Source: Candidatus Poribacteria bacterium (GTDB lineage Bacteria > Poribacteria > WGA-4E > WGA-3G). Taken from it: a stretch of DNA of 63,543 nt. The stretch spans positions 1 through 63,543 of the forward strand of contig JAPOQK010000014.1 in the NCBI GenBank assembly GCA_026710795.1. The letters are read 5' to 3'. Positions 54,684 to 63,479 of the stretch are shown in pieces. Every line of letters begins with the position of its first letter. Positions within the stretch are counted from its first letter, which is position 1. The position numbers and the translations under genes were made by a program. The notes under the pieces are model-generated. The model saw only the letters and a program-made list of their open reading frames with translations. It did not search any database and was not told the DNA's origin.

Positions 54684-55490
54684 CTATCCACTCCGCTTTA
54701 GCCTACCCACACGTTTCGCATATCTCTCAGCGAGATGGAAAACCCAGAAACCAAGCGGAATCAGAACAATTCCAATCACAAGCAGCAAGAGAAGATTCCC
54801 TGCTTGACTTTCAACCGAGGCATTTTCCAACATCGCTGCACGGATAGACCTCAGTGTATAGGTTGCTGGTGAAATCTTAGATAACGGTTGAAGCCATTCA
54901 GGTAATACCTCTATTTCATAATATATTCCAGATATTAGTAGCAGCACAGACTGCAGAATCCCTGTTGCTGCCTGTCCTTTTTCAGGTGAAAGTAGCGGAA
55001 AAATAGCAGCCATCAAACCTATCCCAATAAAGGATAGACTTGAAACAGCAACGGTTACTGCCATTGTAATCCAATTCGCGCTACCTAAATCAATGTGTTC
55101 TCCGAAAAAGAAAGGCATAATCGCTAAGACTAATCCTGTCCGTAATAACCCATACAAGATTGCGAAAAGACATGAACCGACAAGATGTGTGATGCGGTAA
55201 ATCGGTGCCATGAAGGTATATTCTATCGTTCCCTCCCAACGTTCCCATGTTATTGCATCGCTAACCTCGCGCATCATAATGGATAGAAATCCCCAGATAA
55301 GTGCACCAATAACAAGGTAAAGTACATCCTGACTACTGCCCCGTCCGACCATTATTAAACCGATTGTTAGAGCGTTGACAATGGAATAACTGAAGAACAG
55401 TATTTCCCAATTCAAATACCGTTTCAACAGGTTAAAGTTTCGCTCAATAAAAGCGTATGAAATAACAGTTTCGCGTCCGATATTCAGCAT
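54684..55490 (-). CDS. ABC-2 type transporter permease
   Basis: 268 residues with six predicted helices, including IGALIWGFLSIMMREVSDAI, the GTIEYTFMAPIYRI amphipathic turn and a SGIYYEIEVLPEWLQPLSKISPATY region shared with ABC-2 exporters (seen in two parts). Partner ATPase is the next gene upstream, whose end contains this gene's GGAGG site. Together they should form a full exporter, cargo unknown (lipid, polysaccharide or drug). Helical ends are basic, consistent with an inside-positive orientation. Confidence 0.85.
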   Translation of the reverse strand: MLNIGRETVISYAFIERNFNLLKRYLNWEILFFSYSIVNALTIGLIMVGRGSSQDVLYLVIGALIWGFLSIMMREVSDAITWERWEGTIEYTFMAPIYRITHLVGSCLFAILYGLLRTGLVLAIMPFFFGEHIDLGSANWITMAVTVAVSSLSFIGIGLMAAIFPLLSPEKGQAATGILQSVLLLISGIYYEIEVLPEWLQPLSKISPATYTLRSIRAAMLENASVESQAGNLLLLLVIGIVLIPLGFWVFHLAERYAKRVGRLKRSG

Positions 55491-55494
55491 CGGT

Positions 55495-56358
55495 TTAATC
55501 TTCCTCCTTTTCCAAATCTTTTCCAGTAAGTGCTATAAATACATCTTCTAAAGTCGATGTTCTATCATTTCGGGGTGGTACTTTCGCAATCAATTCCTTA
55601 ACAGTCCCTTCAGCGATGAATTTGCCGTTATCAATTATAGCAATCCTATCACATAGCCTTTCTGCTTCTGTCATATCATGTGTTGTAAGAACAATAACAG
55701 CGTTTCTTTCATCTCGGATCTCCTCAATGAAGGTTTGCACATCTCGTTTAGATTTGGGGTCAAGTCCGGTTGTTGGTTCATCAAGGAGTAGCAGCATTGG
55801 GGTTGTGAGAAGTGCACGTGCAATTGCGACCTTCTGTTGCATACCACGCGAGAGTTGTTCCATCTCTTCGTCCATCCGCTTTGCTTCAAAACCGAGTCTC
55901 TCTAATATGGCACGTGCCCTCTTTGTGGCTTCCGCAGCTGATATACCGTATAACCGTGCAGCATATACCAAGTTCTCTGCTGAAGAAAGACGTTTAAAAA
56001 ATGATGCTTCAACCGAAACACGGTTCATTATGCGTCTCACCTTCATGCTATGTGTCACCACATCATCACCGAAAACCTGTATGCTCCCAGCATCCGGCAA
56101 AAGTAGCGTTGAGATTAGACGAATTAGAGTTGATTTACCGGAACCGTTAGCACCGAGTATTCCGTATATTTCACCGATGTTGACATCAAGTGAGATACCA
56201 TCAACAGCACGAATCGTCTCTTTCTCGCGCTTGAACAGTCTGCGTATCTTTTGATGAAAACGAAGTTTTTCATCTGATTTCTTCGTGCGATGAAAATGTT
56301 TTGCAACATTACGGACAGTTAATCCATATATGGGTGCTTTCACATGCAATCCTTCCAT
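55495..56358 (-). CDS. ABC transporter ATP-binding protein
   Basis: 287 residues. Walker A GANGSGKST, Q-loop region, signature LSRGMQQKVAIARAL, Walker B MLLLLDEPTTGLDPKS and H-loop TTHDM all intact. An N-terminal basic stretch (KHFHRTKKSDEKLRFHQKIRR) precedes the first strand, as in some polysaccharide exporters. Pairs with the ABC-2 permease 4 bases downstream. The first ATG lacks a ribosome-binding site; a GTG five codons in has GGAAGG before it and may be the real start. Confidence 0.88.
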   Translation of the reverse strand: MEGLHVKAPIYGLTVRNVAKHFHRTKKSDEKLRFHQKIRRLFKREKETIRAVDGISLDVNIGEIYGILGANGSGKSTLIRLISTLLLPDAGSIQVFGDDVVTHSMKVRRIMNRVSVEASFFKRLSSAENLVYAARLYGISAAEATKRARAILERLGFEAKRMDEEMEQLSRGMQQKVAIARALLTTPMLLLLDEPTTGLDPKSKRDVQTFIEEIRDERNAVIVLTTHDMTEAERLCDRIAIIDNGKFIAEGTVKELIAKVPPRNDRTSTLEDVFIALTGKDLEKEED

Positions 56359-56500
56359 AAAATTGAATGATATGTAAAAAAATTGACATTTCCTATCAAA
56401 TCCTATAAATTATACCTAATTTCTATCGGAATTTTACACTCTATTTTTCACTGGTAAGAGACAACCGATTTAATTCTGCAGACACGCAAAGGAGACAAAC

Positions 56501-57553
56501 ATGCAAGCATCAAACGGAACAAACCTTCAGGATAATCAACCATTCCGCGTTGGATTTCTTAATGTAGATTCTTATTCACATATGCCGTTGTGGGCACCCG
56601 CCATTAACCCAAGAGTTGGGCAGAAAGATACACCCTTCACGGGAATGCGTATAACACATTGTTGGGACATTGAATACGATAAAGCGAAAGCAATTGCAGA
56701 GTCTTACGGTTGTGAAGTTGTCAAGAATTTTGATGACATGGTAGGCAAGGTAGACGGTATTATTTCCGGTGGTTACTATAACCATCCGTGGAACCACATT
56801 CTGCATGAACCCTATCTTGAAGCAGGTTTACCGAACCTTATCAATCGTCCATTTGCCAATTCACTCGCCAAAGCCCGTAAAATGGCGACCTTAGCGGAAA
56901 AACATGGGGCAACAATACTTGTCCCTTCAAGTCACGAACATAATGATCCAATATCACGTGCTAAAGCTTTTGCAAGTGACAAACAGATTATCTGCTATAC
57001 TGCCACGAACTCTTTTGATGATTATCCTACACACGGAATTCACGGTATCTATATGGTGTGTAAGGCAATCGTTGAGGCAGGAAATCCTGTTGTGTCCGTA
57101 GCATATCAAGCGGATAGTTGGCATAGTCCACCCGGTGTCATCACTTTGGAACACATGAGTGGTGAAGGACACCAATTTTATGGGACACTCCATCAAGTGA
57201 GTGGTTCATGGGGTACTGTACAGATTCACACACACGCTGCTTATGGAGGTGAAAACTTCAGAATTCACACAGGAACTGGTTATCCATTTGACCAAACAGA
57301 GATTTGGCTACCGACAATTTGGGCATTTCAAAACATGGCACTGCACAACGAAATGCCACAGACCTATGGTCAGATAATGCATAAGACCAACGTCTTTCTC
57401 GCAGGATGGAAATCTATATTAGAAAATGATGGAAAACCTGTGAAACTTACTGAGATTGATGAAACCTGGGAGGCTCCTGTGGAACTTCCTAACCATCCTG
57501 ACCACAACACAGTAGCACTATTCCAAAAAAGGTTTGGAGACGGTTCAATATAG
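56501..57553 (+). CDS. Gfo/Idh/MocA-like protein with altered active site
   Basis: 350 residues, related to Gfo/Idh/MocA oxidoreductases by overall layout (sugar-nucleotide Rossmann part, then beta-sheet domain with HGIHGIYMVCKAIVEAG). The N-terminus lacks a GxGxxG start (RVGFLNVDSYSHMPLW), and the EKP position reads GLPNLINRPFANSL, so neither cofactor loop nor catalytic lysine is canonical. Related proteins are often annotated only as Gfo/Idh-like. A strong AAAGGAG lies 7 bases before the ATG. Followed by a long hairpin. Sugar or polyol metabolism is the best guess. Confidence 0.65.
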   Translation: MQASNGTNLQDNQPFRVGFLNVDSYSHMPLWAPAINPRVGQKDTPFTGMRITHCWDIEYDKAKAIAESYGCEVVKNFDDMVGKVDGIISGGYYNHPWNHILHEPYLEAGLPNLINRPFANSLAKARKMATLAEKHGATILVPSSHEHNDPISRAKAFASDKQIICYTATNSFDDYPTHGIHGIYMVCKAIVEAGNPVVSVAYQADSWHSPPGVITLEHMSGEGHQFYGTLHQVSGSWGTVQIHTHAAYGGENFRIHTGTGYPFDQTEIWLPTIWAFQNMALHNEMPQTYGQIMHKTNVFLAGWKSILENDGKPVKLTEIDETWEAPVELPNHPDHNTVALFQKRFGDGSI

Positions 57554-57577
57554 ACATTAGAAAATATGCCAAAATTT

Positions 57578-57639
57578 TATCTCCAATATTATAGTGTCAT
57601 AAGGAAACACCTCCTCACTACACTTATATATTGGAGATA
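57578..57639. terminator. Long inverted repeat between convergent genes
   Basis: TATCTCCAATAT and ATATTGGAGATA form a perfect 12-bp outer stem; AGTGT/ACACT pairs inside it. It lies between a plus-strand and a minus-strand gene that converge, so it may stop transcription from both. No T-run of standard length. Confidence 0.5.
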
Positions 57640-57664
57640 AATATGTCAGCATAACCTAAACTAT

Positions 57665-58420
57665 CTATTTATACTTTTTAACATTTGCCCAAGTCGTTGT
57701 AAGTTTACCGTCTGCGTCAACAGCAGCAGCACCGGGATTCATACTGAATTCAATATCCTTTTCACTCAAGGCACGGTCCCACACCATAACTTCATCAAGG
57801 ACACCGTTGAACTTTTGACCTGTTGCTCCCCAGGAACCAACCATCGTATCCCCCGCAGTTCCTTTATACAGAGATTTACCTTGATCTTGAGCTTTCTGTT
57901 CGCCATTGATATATATTCTTCTGGTATTCGAAGCGGCATCACACCAGAAACAGATATGTGCCCACTCGTCGGCTTTAACTGCGGCAGCAGCGTCAAGGTC
58001 ATTACCGTAAAACCCCATTCGGACGGTACCATTATTGTAAATACGGTAGTGCAGACTTGTGTTTCCCGCATTAACTTGCGTCTGTGAGAAAACACATTGT
58101 TGATCACCCCCAGCCAACATCGGTTTTGCCCACAATGTAACAGTAAAACTCTTATCGTTTAGTGGAATATGCGGTGCTTTAACCTCTGCATTCTCGCTGA
58201 ACTTTAAAGCATCTCCGACTTTACCCTCAACAATATCCGCAGCGCCAACGATTTCTCCATCGTTTCCATGTGGCGAATGATCCTCAACCGCATTTCCTTT
58301 GACGTCATCAAAGGAAAAATAAAGAAGCAACTCCTCGTCTCTTAAATCAAATGCTGTTGCGTAAAAAGGCAACATCAAGAATCCTGTGAGAATGATTAGT
58401 GATAATATCATTCGATACAT
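57665..58420 (-). CDS. Secreted LamG/concanavalin-like domain protein
   Basis: 251 residues. A signal peptide (residues 1-23, ending ATA) precedes a LamG-like jelly roll: LLLYFSFDDVKGNAVEDHSPHGNDG, VGDALKFSE, DKSFTVTLWAKP, EWAHICFWCDAASNTRRIYING and GVLDEVMVWDRALSEKDI, each a standard LamG element (quoted in parts). It most likely binds glycans outside the cell. No membrane anchor or sorting tail. A strong GAGGAGG site precedes the ATG, and a promoter lies about 40 bases further up. Confidence 0.85.
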   Translation of the reverse strand: MYRMILSLIILTGFLMLPFYATAFDLRDEELLLYFSFDDVKGNAVEDHSPHGNDGEIVGAADIVEGKVGDALKFSENAEVKAPHIPLNDKSFTVTLWAKPMLAGGDQQCVFSQTQVNAGNTSLHYRIYNNGTVRMGFYGNDLDAAAAVKADEWAHICFWCDAASNTRRIYINGEQKAQDQGKSLYKGTAGDTMVGSWGATGQKFNGVLDEVMVWDRALSEKDIEFSMNPGAAAVDADGKLTTTWANVKKYK

Positions 58421-58460
58421 TGAAATTCCTCCTCATACATATTTGTTTATATATGATTCC

Positions 58461-58489
58461 AACATATCACACCGACTAAAATATGTCAA
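58461..58489 (-). promoter_or_regulatory. Promoter of the LamG gene
   Basis: On the minus strand TTGACA (58489-58484) and TATGTT (58466-58461) with 17 bases between. A CAGTTTTTT/AAAAAACTG hairpin (58490-58511) abuts the -35 and separates it from the upstream dioxygenase gene. Confidence 0.6.
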
Positions 58490-58547
58490 CAGTTTTTTAA
58501 CGAAAAAACTGAAGCAGGGAAAGTGGACTTCCAAGTATGTGTTGAAC

Positions 58548-59444
58548 CTACGCAAATTGACGATTCCAATCATGATGGGATTTTGCAACAGTCTCAGGAT
58601 TTTTCTCGCTCCGAGCAACAAAACCCGGCACATGAGCACGTCCCGTAGGAAGACCTATTTGACTATACCGAGTATCAACACTCCATCTGACGGTATTACC
58701 ACGGTTCGGAAGTCCACGGTGGACAACCCGTTCATTCGTTAGTAGTATATCTCCAACATCAAGTTCAGCAGTTACGACTTCACCGGACGGCAAATCCGTT
58801 TCACTGATACCTTTACCACCGGTATGTCCGAGTGTCGGTGCTTGATAGTTATGGTCAATAAGATTGTAAAGGTGTGAACCTCGAATCACTTGCATGCAAC
58901 CATTCTCTTCGTATGCTCTAACCAATGGCAGCCAGACATTCACAACCAATGTCTCTCCAGCCTCCTCGGGTATGAGATATGCAAGGTCTTGGTGCCACGG
59001 AATCACTGTTATGTCCTGATTAGGTAGTTTCGCACGAAAGTTATACTGCGGATGAGCAAGTATTTCCTGACCGATGACTGATCCAACCACATCAAGCAAT
59101 TCGGGTGCAGTTCTGAGGATAAACATACCCGCAGTTCGTATTTTCTGATGACTGAAACTATTCCGCCAAATCCAATTCGGATCGGTACATTCCTGTGAAA
59201 CCATACCTAATCTTGTTTCAAAAGGTTCGTTATCAAAAGTTTTTGATGAATCAAGGATACCCTCTTTAACTGCAGCTTGAGTACCTTCCTCTACCTTTTG
59301 TGATAATTCATCCATCAAAGGTTGTAGTGCTTGTTGAGGGAGTACGTCTTTTACAAGTAGGAATCCATCATCAAGGAATTGTTGTTTTTGTTGTGGTGTT
59401 ATACCTGCTTGTTTGCGTGTTTCCGATTCACTTTGTGTAGACAT
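58548..59444 (-). CDS. Phytanoyl-CoA dioxygenase (PhyH) family protein
   Basis: 298 residues. Fe(II)/2-oxoglutarate enzymes of this family hold iron by HxD...H: VIPWHQDLAYLIP supplies His and Asp, and GDILLTNERVVHRGLPNRG supplies the distal His, with an Arg of VRWSVDTRY to bind 2-oxoglutarate. CMQVIRGSH is also typical. The family hydroxylates many small molecules, so the substrate stays open. GGAG lies before the ATG. Upstream are nagB and the MOSC gene on the same strand, close enough for one transcript. Confidence 0.85.
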   Translation of the reverse strand: MSTQSESETRKQAGITPQQKQQFLDDGFLLVKDVLPQQALQPLMDELSQKVEEGTQAAVKEGILDSSKTFDNEPFETRLGMVSQECTDPNWIWRNSFSHQKIRTAGMFILRTAPELLDVVGSVIGQEILAHPQYNFRAKLPNQDITVIPWHQDLAYLIPEEAGETLVVNVWLPLVRAYEENGCMQVIRGSHLYNLIDHNYQAPTLGHTGGKGISETDLPSGEVVTAELDVGDILLTNERVVHRGLPNRGNTVRWSVDTRYSQIGLPTGRAHVPGFVARSEKNPETVAKSHHDWNRQFA

Positions 59445-59466
59445 GGGAAATCTCCATATTGCGTAT

Positions 59467-60210
59467 TTATGATGTGGTTCCCAGTAACGATGCTGACCCT
59501 GTATCCAGATACACTGTGCAATCCTGATGTCGTTGCAAAATAGAGGCAGGGTGCATCGGTGTTATATCTCCATTTATGCAATTGCGAACTGCTTCCGCCT
59601 TACGTTCATCTGGTACAGTGCATATTATCGTCTTAGACTTCATAATATGACGAATGGACATTGAGATTGCATGGGTTGGAACATCATCTAAACCGTTAAA
59701 CCATCCTTCTCCAACCTGTTGCTGACGACATGCTTCATCTAATTCAACGACAATATATGGATCTTCTGTCTCAAAATCAGCAGGTGGGTCATTGAACGCA
59801 AGGTGTCCATTTTCACCAATACCCACAAATGCAACGTCTATTTGATGTTGAGAAATGATACGGTTAAGTCTGTCACATTCTGCTTGAGGGTCATCTGTTT
59901 CACCATTCAGAAAATGCACCGTTCCCGGTTGAACGATGTCAACTAACCGTTCCTGTAGATATTTGCAGAAACTGGCAGGATGTTTCACTGAAATCCCGAT
60001 GTATTCGTCCAGATGGAACATCGTTGTCTTAGTCCAGTCAATTGAGCTATCATTAGTCAAGGCATTTAGAAAATCAAATTGTGATGCACCTGTAGCAACG
60101 ATGAAACTGGCCTGTCCGTTGGTATTAATTGCCTCACGTAACTTCGCGCTTGCCGCGTTTGCAGCTGCGATACTGGTTTCCTGTTTTGTTTCTGCTTTGA
60201 AAATATTCAT
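59467..60210 (-). CDS. nagB: Glucosamine-6-phosphate deaminase-like (NagB) protein
   Basis: 247 residues. [44 protein letters not shown] and [17 protein letters not shown] are the NagB blocks, with the LDEY Asp and the GH His/FND region forming the active site. It would convert GlcN-6-P to Fru-6-P and ammonia in amino-sugar use. The usual DGH is NGH here, as in many NagB-like proteins, so it could be a relative such as a galactosamine or 6-phosphogluconolactonase-type isomerase. The MOSC stop is 4 bases upstream and no ribosome-binding site is seen, so translation is likely coupled. Confidence 0.8.
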   Translation of the reverse strand: MNIFKAETKQETSIAAANAASAKLREAINTNGQASFIVATGASQFDFLNALTNDSSIDWTKTTMFHLDEYIGISVKHPASFCKYLQERLVDIVQPGTVHFLNGETDDPQAECDRLNRIISQHQIDVAFVGIGENGHLAFNDPPADFETEDPYIVVELDEACRQQQVGEGWFNGLDDVPTHAISMSIRHIMKSKTIICTVPDERKAEAVRNCINGDITPMHPASILQRHQDCTVYLDTGSASLLGTTS

Positions 60211-60214
60211 AGTA

Positions 60215-60871
60215 TTAGATCAAGTTTTTCGCTTGCAAAATGCGGACAAAATCTTTTTTCCAACTTGGGGAAAGAGCAGGTAATTTTCTGGCTTTTGCTA
60301 TCTTTTCGTGGTTGTTCGTATCAAAATAACGTAGACTGAGAATCTCTGTGACACTCATCGGTTCCGATGCAACATCAATACGTGAGATTGTATCACCCGC
60401 AGTGATTTCACCTTCTGCTAACACCCGGAAATAGAATCCAACGAGACGGCTTTCCAAAAACTGTTTCGGAAATTCTGACATTCTCATTTTGTACCCTAAT
60501 TTGAAGCAGGGAACTCGCGGTTGTGTGATTTGGAGTTGGACATCTGAACCTATCTGGAAAATATCACCGATGTGGACTTCCTTCTCTAACATTCCTTCAA
60601 CAGTGAGATTTTCCCCGAATTGTCCATACGATAGGTCGTCTCTGTTTAACTGTCGTTTCCAATATGAATAATGTTCTATCGGATAACCGTAAATGGCTTT
60701 ATAAGTGCCGCCATGCACCTTCAAATCGCCTTGTCCATCACCATCAATGTTCTTTTCTCTGAGCATTACCGAACCTAACACCGGTTCCTTGAAAATACCG
60801 GTATGGACAATTTTTCCATTGTATTCAATCGGTTTCGGTTTTGAAACGTTAATGGATATGAGTTTCATCAT
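60215..60871 (-). CDS. MOSC domain protein, YiiM-like
   Basis: 218 residues. The beta-rich MOSC domain is shown by [42 protein letters not shown] and the conserved cysteine in QPRVPCFKL; a C-terminal ~50-residue 3-alpha extension follows, as in YiiM, which reduces hydroxylated bases and N-hydroxy compounds with a molybdenum cofactor. The start is set at the ATG that directly follows the promoter, because longer starts (a TTG and another ATG) lie inside the promoter itself. First gene of a MOSC-nagB-phyH run. Confidence 0.82.
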   Translation of the reverse strand: MMKLISINVSKPKPIEYNGKIVHTGIFKEPVLGSVMLREKNIDGDGQGDLKVHGGTYKAIYGYPIEHYSYWKRQLNRDDLSYGQFGENLTVEGMLEKEVHIGDIFQIGSDVQLQITQPRVPCFKLGYKMRMSEFPKQFLESRLVGFYFRVLAEGEITAGDTISRIDVASEPMSVTEILSLRYFDTNNHEKIAKARKLPALSPSWKKDFVRILQAKNLI

Positions 60872-60878
60872 GCGGTTT

Positions 60879-60907
60879 AATATATATGTTTCCATAGCAT
60901 GTGTCAA
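60879..60907 (-). promoter_or_regulatory. Promoter of the MOSC-nagB-phyH genes, leaderless type
   Basis: On the minus strand TTGACA (60907-60902) and TATATT (60884-60879) are 17 bases apart. Transcription would begin about where the first ATG stands (60871), so the message should have almost no leader. Confidence 0.55.
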
Positions 60908-61169
60908 CGTAATTTAAGTTGATGTAGTTTAATATTTATGTGTTCTGTAGTAACAACCTTGAATCAACGCCAAATGCATCTTTGGCATTTGTCAGAGCAC
61001 GACCGTGAGATTGCATCTACAAGATCTCCGCACCAAAAGGCATATATTCTTTAAGAAATTATATTATTCCCACATAATGAATATATCAAGTTTTTTTCTG
61101 TTATGCACCTTTTTATCCTTAAAATTACGTCACTAATAATCGTAAGCCGATCTTTTGTGGAGGACTCCG

Positions 61170-63437
61170 ATGGAAAGAAACGATTTTGAACTGGTTCGCA
61201 GTATCTTGTCTGGTGACGATTCAGCCTTCAGTGAATTAGTTGAAAAATACCAAAAGAGCGTTCATGCACTCGCGTGGCGGGAAGTAGGAGATTTTCAGGT
61301 AGCCGAAGAAATAGCACAAGATACCTTCCTCCAGGCATACAAGAAACTTGCAACATTAAAGAATGCACACCAATTTGCCGGATGGCTTTATGTAATCGCC
61401 AGAAACCTATGCAAGGACTGGCACAGAAGGAAGAAACCAACTATGCAATCTTTAGAAGCCACCAATAGAAATACTTTGGATCAATCCGCTTATGAACGCT
61501 TTGTAGAAGAACAACGTGAAAAAGCTGCTGCTGATCGACGGCGCGAGCTTGTGAAAAATCTATTGGACAAATTACCCGAAAGCGAACGTACTGTAATGAC
61601 GCTATATTATCTTGGTGAAATGACATCCGAAACGATTAGTAGATTTTTAGGGGTTTCAGTAAATACGATAAGAAGTAGATTAAGACGCGCCCGAATGCGT
61701 TTGAAGGAGGAAGAACCGATGATTCGCGACACACTTGGGAGTGTGCAACTACCCAATAACTTCACTCAGAATATCATGGACCAGATTACTCACATCAAAC
61801 CGACCCCTATTTCTAACGCAAAACCTTTATTACCGTGGGCTGCCTTAGGTTCTGCTGCCGTATTGGTCTTTATCCTGATGGGTGCAAGCAATCAATTCAT
61901 AACCCATTTTCAAAAACCTTATAGCTTAGAAGCACAGTCCGAGACCAGTATCGAAATAATTAACGCTCCTGTTGTCCTTGATATTCAATCAGAAATCGAT
62001 TCCCAGCGGAGAATAGGGAGTAATGCTCTTGCTAATAAAAATGGTGGTGCTGGACAACATGCTTCCGACACATTATCAGTTTCAGACCCAAATGATGAAT
62101 CATCTAACATATCTGTCCTAACAGATCAATGGACACAAGCGATTGGTCCAGAAACTGGAAATGTCCATGAGATTTTTCTTACATCTAAAGGGGAACTCTA
62201 TACAGTATCGCCGACAGGTATATATAAGATGACAGAAGATGAGTCCGGTTGGGTATTAATCAACAATACTGTTCCTGCAGAATTTTACTCTCAAATGCCG
62301 ATGGCAGAATATAAAGATGTCTTATATATTGTTTCTTCTGATGAAATCTTCGCTTCAGCCGATGGTGGTGTAATATGGAAGTCTATAGGATTACGACCAA
62401 ATGGATCTGTTATTGAATTACTTATAACTGACGATACGTTGTATATTGTTATGCACGATAAAATTTTCAGATCTATCGATGCGGGTAAACAGTGGACACC
62501 ATTTAACGTTGGTATAAAAAATAGAGAAATCTTTGGAGCAACTGCTATTGGAAATACCATATTTATCGGAACAGATCGCGGTGTCTACCGGCTCAATTCA
62601 GACCAATGGGAACAGTTATCTGTAGGAACATTCAGATCAGTCAACTCTATAACTGTTTCTGATAATACATTATATGTATCAACAAGTCCCAATGACATAG
62701 ACTTGACACCTACAGAGATGAAAACTAAGTTGATTAGGGAAATCATGCGGAATGAAAAATCTAACCGATGGGAACTTTTCCGTTCTGATGACTTAGGTGA
62801 AACATGGGATAAAATTACTCCGTCAAAAAGATCATTTATAGATTATTTTCCAATGGGTGGAAAGATAATTGCGATTGAGAAAACGTTGTTAGCAATAGGA
62901 TCGATCAATATCTACCGTTCCAATGATAAAGGAGAGACCTGGACTAACCTTGGAATAGATGTAGATGCACTTTCTACCCCTAATTCATCAATTGTAGCAG
63001 TGAATGAAAACACGCTTTATAAGGAAAGTATATACAAATTGCAACGTTCCACCGATGGTGGAAAATCTTGGCACCCATTTATGAAAGGGATCATAGGCAG
63101 CAGAATAAAAGATGTGGTCGCATACAATGACCGACTCTACGCGCACGCAGGAACTGAGATTGTCCAGTCTTCTGATGGTGGAAATACCTGGACCAACCTA
63201 CAAACGGAATCAGGAAAAGAGGGTAATTTTATATATCCAAATATGACGGTTGACAACAATACCTTTTTTGCAATTGTACGTGATGAGGGTAGTAGTACTC
63301 GTATCTGTAGTTTGGGATCAAATGGTAATCAACTTGTTCCAGTTCCAGAAATGCCTGCTGTCAGTGGAGATATCGCAAACAATAATTTTAATAATAGAGA
63401 TAATAGTAGACATTATATAAATTTAAATTACAGTTGA
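61170..63437 (+). CDS. Membrane-tethered sigma factor with Asp-box beta-propeller
   Basis: 755 residues. ECF sigma region 2 (about 20-90, LVEKYQKSVHALAWREVGDF) and region 4 (about 120-180, LPESERTVMTLYYLGEM, VSVNTIRSRLRRARMRL); then one membrane helix at about 222-243 (LPWAALGSAAVLVFILMG); then a ~500-residue extracytoplasmic propeller with six S-x-D-x-G-x-x-W Asp boxes (SADGGVIW, SIDAGKQW, SDDLGETW, SNDKGETW, STDGGKSW, SSDGGNTW). A sensor and sigma factor thus share one chain. The ATG is chosen behind GGAGGA; a GTG 15 bases earlier is less likely. The C-terminus turns Asn-rich and may be truncated by the neighbouring IS. Confidence 0.88.
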   Translation: MERNDFELVRSILSGDDSAFSELVEKYQKSVHALAWREVGDFQVAEEIAQDTFLQAYKKLATLKNAHQFAGWLYVIARNLCKDWHRRKKPTMQSLEATNRNTLDQSAYERFVEEQREKAAADRRRELVKNLLDKLPESERTVMTLYYLGEMTSETISRFLGVSVNTIRSRLRRARMRLKEEEPMIRDTLGSVQLPNNFTQNIMDQITHIKPTPISNAKPLLPWAALGSAAVLVFILMGASNQFITHFQKPYSLEAQSETSIEIINAPVVLDIQSEIDSQRRIGSNALANKNGGAGQHASDTLSVSDPNDESSNISVLTDQWTQAIGPETGNVHEIFLTSKGELYTVSPTGIYKMTEDESGWVLINNTVPAEFYSQMPMAEYKDVLYIVSSDEIFASADGGVIWKSIGLRPNGSVIELLITDDTLYIVMHDKIFRSIDAGKQWTPFNVGIKNREIFGATAIGNTIFIGTDRGVYRLNSDQWEQLSVGTFRSVNSITVSDNTLYVSTSPNDIDLTPTEMKTKLIREIMRNEKSNRWELFRSDDLGETWDKITPSKRSFIDYFPMGGKIIAIEKTLLAIGSINIYRSNDKGETWTNLGIDVDALSTPNSSIVAVNENTLYKESIYKLQRSTDGGKSWHPFMKGIIGSRIKDVVAYNDRLYAHAGTEIVQSSDGGNTWTNLQTESGKEGNFIYPNMTVDNNTFFAIVRDEGSSTRICSLGSNGNQLVPVPEMPAVSGDIANNNFNNRDNSRHYINLNYS

Positions 63438-63442
63438 TTTCT

Positions 63443-63463
63443 GGCATAATAAAGAAAATTATG
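63443..63463. repeat. Inverted repeat upstream of the transposase
   Basis: GCATAAT and ATTATGC flank AAAGAAA, six bases after the sigma-propeller stop. Could be the left end of the insertion sequence or a hairpin in its leader. Confidence 0.4.
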
Positions 63464-63479
63464 CTTTGGAGATTAACTC

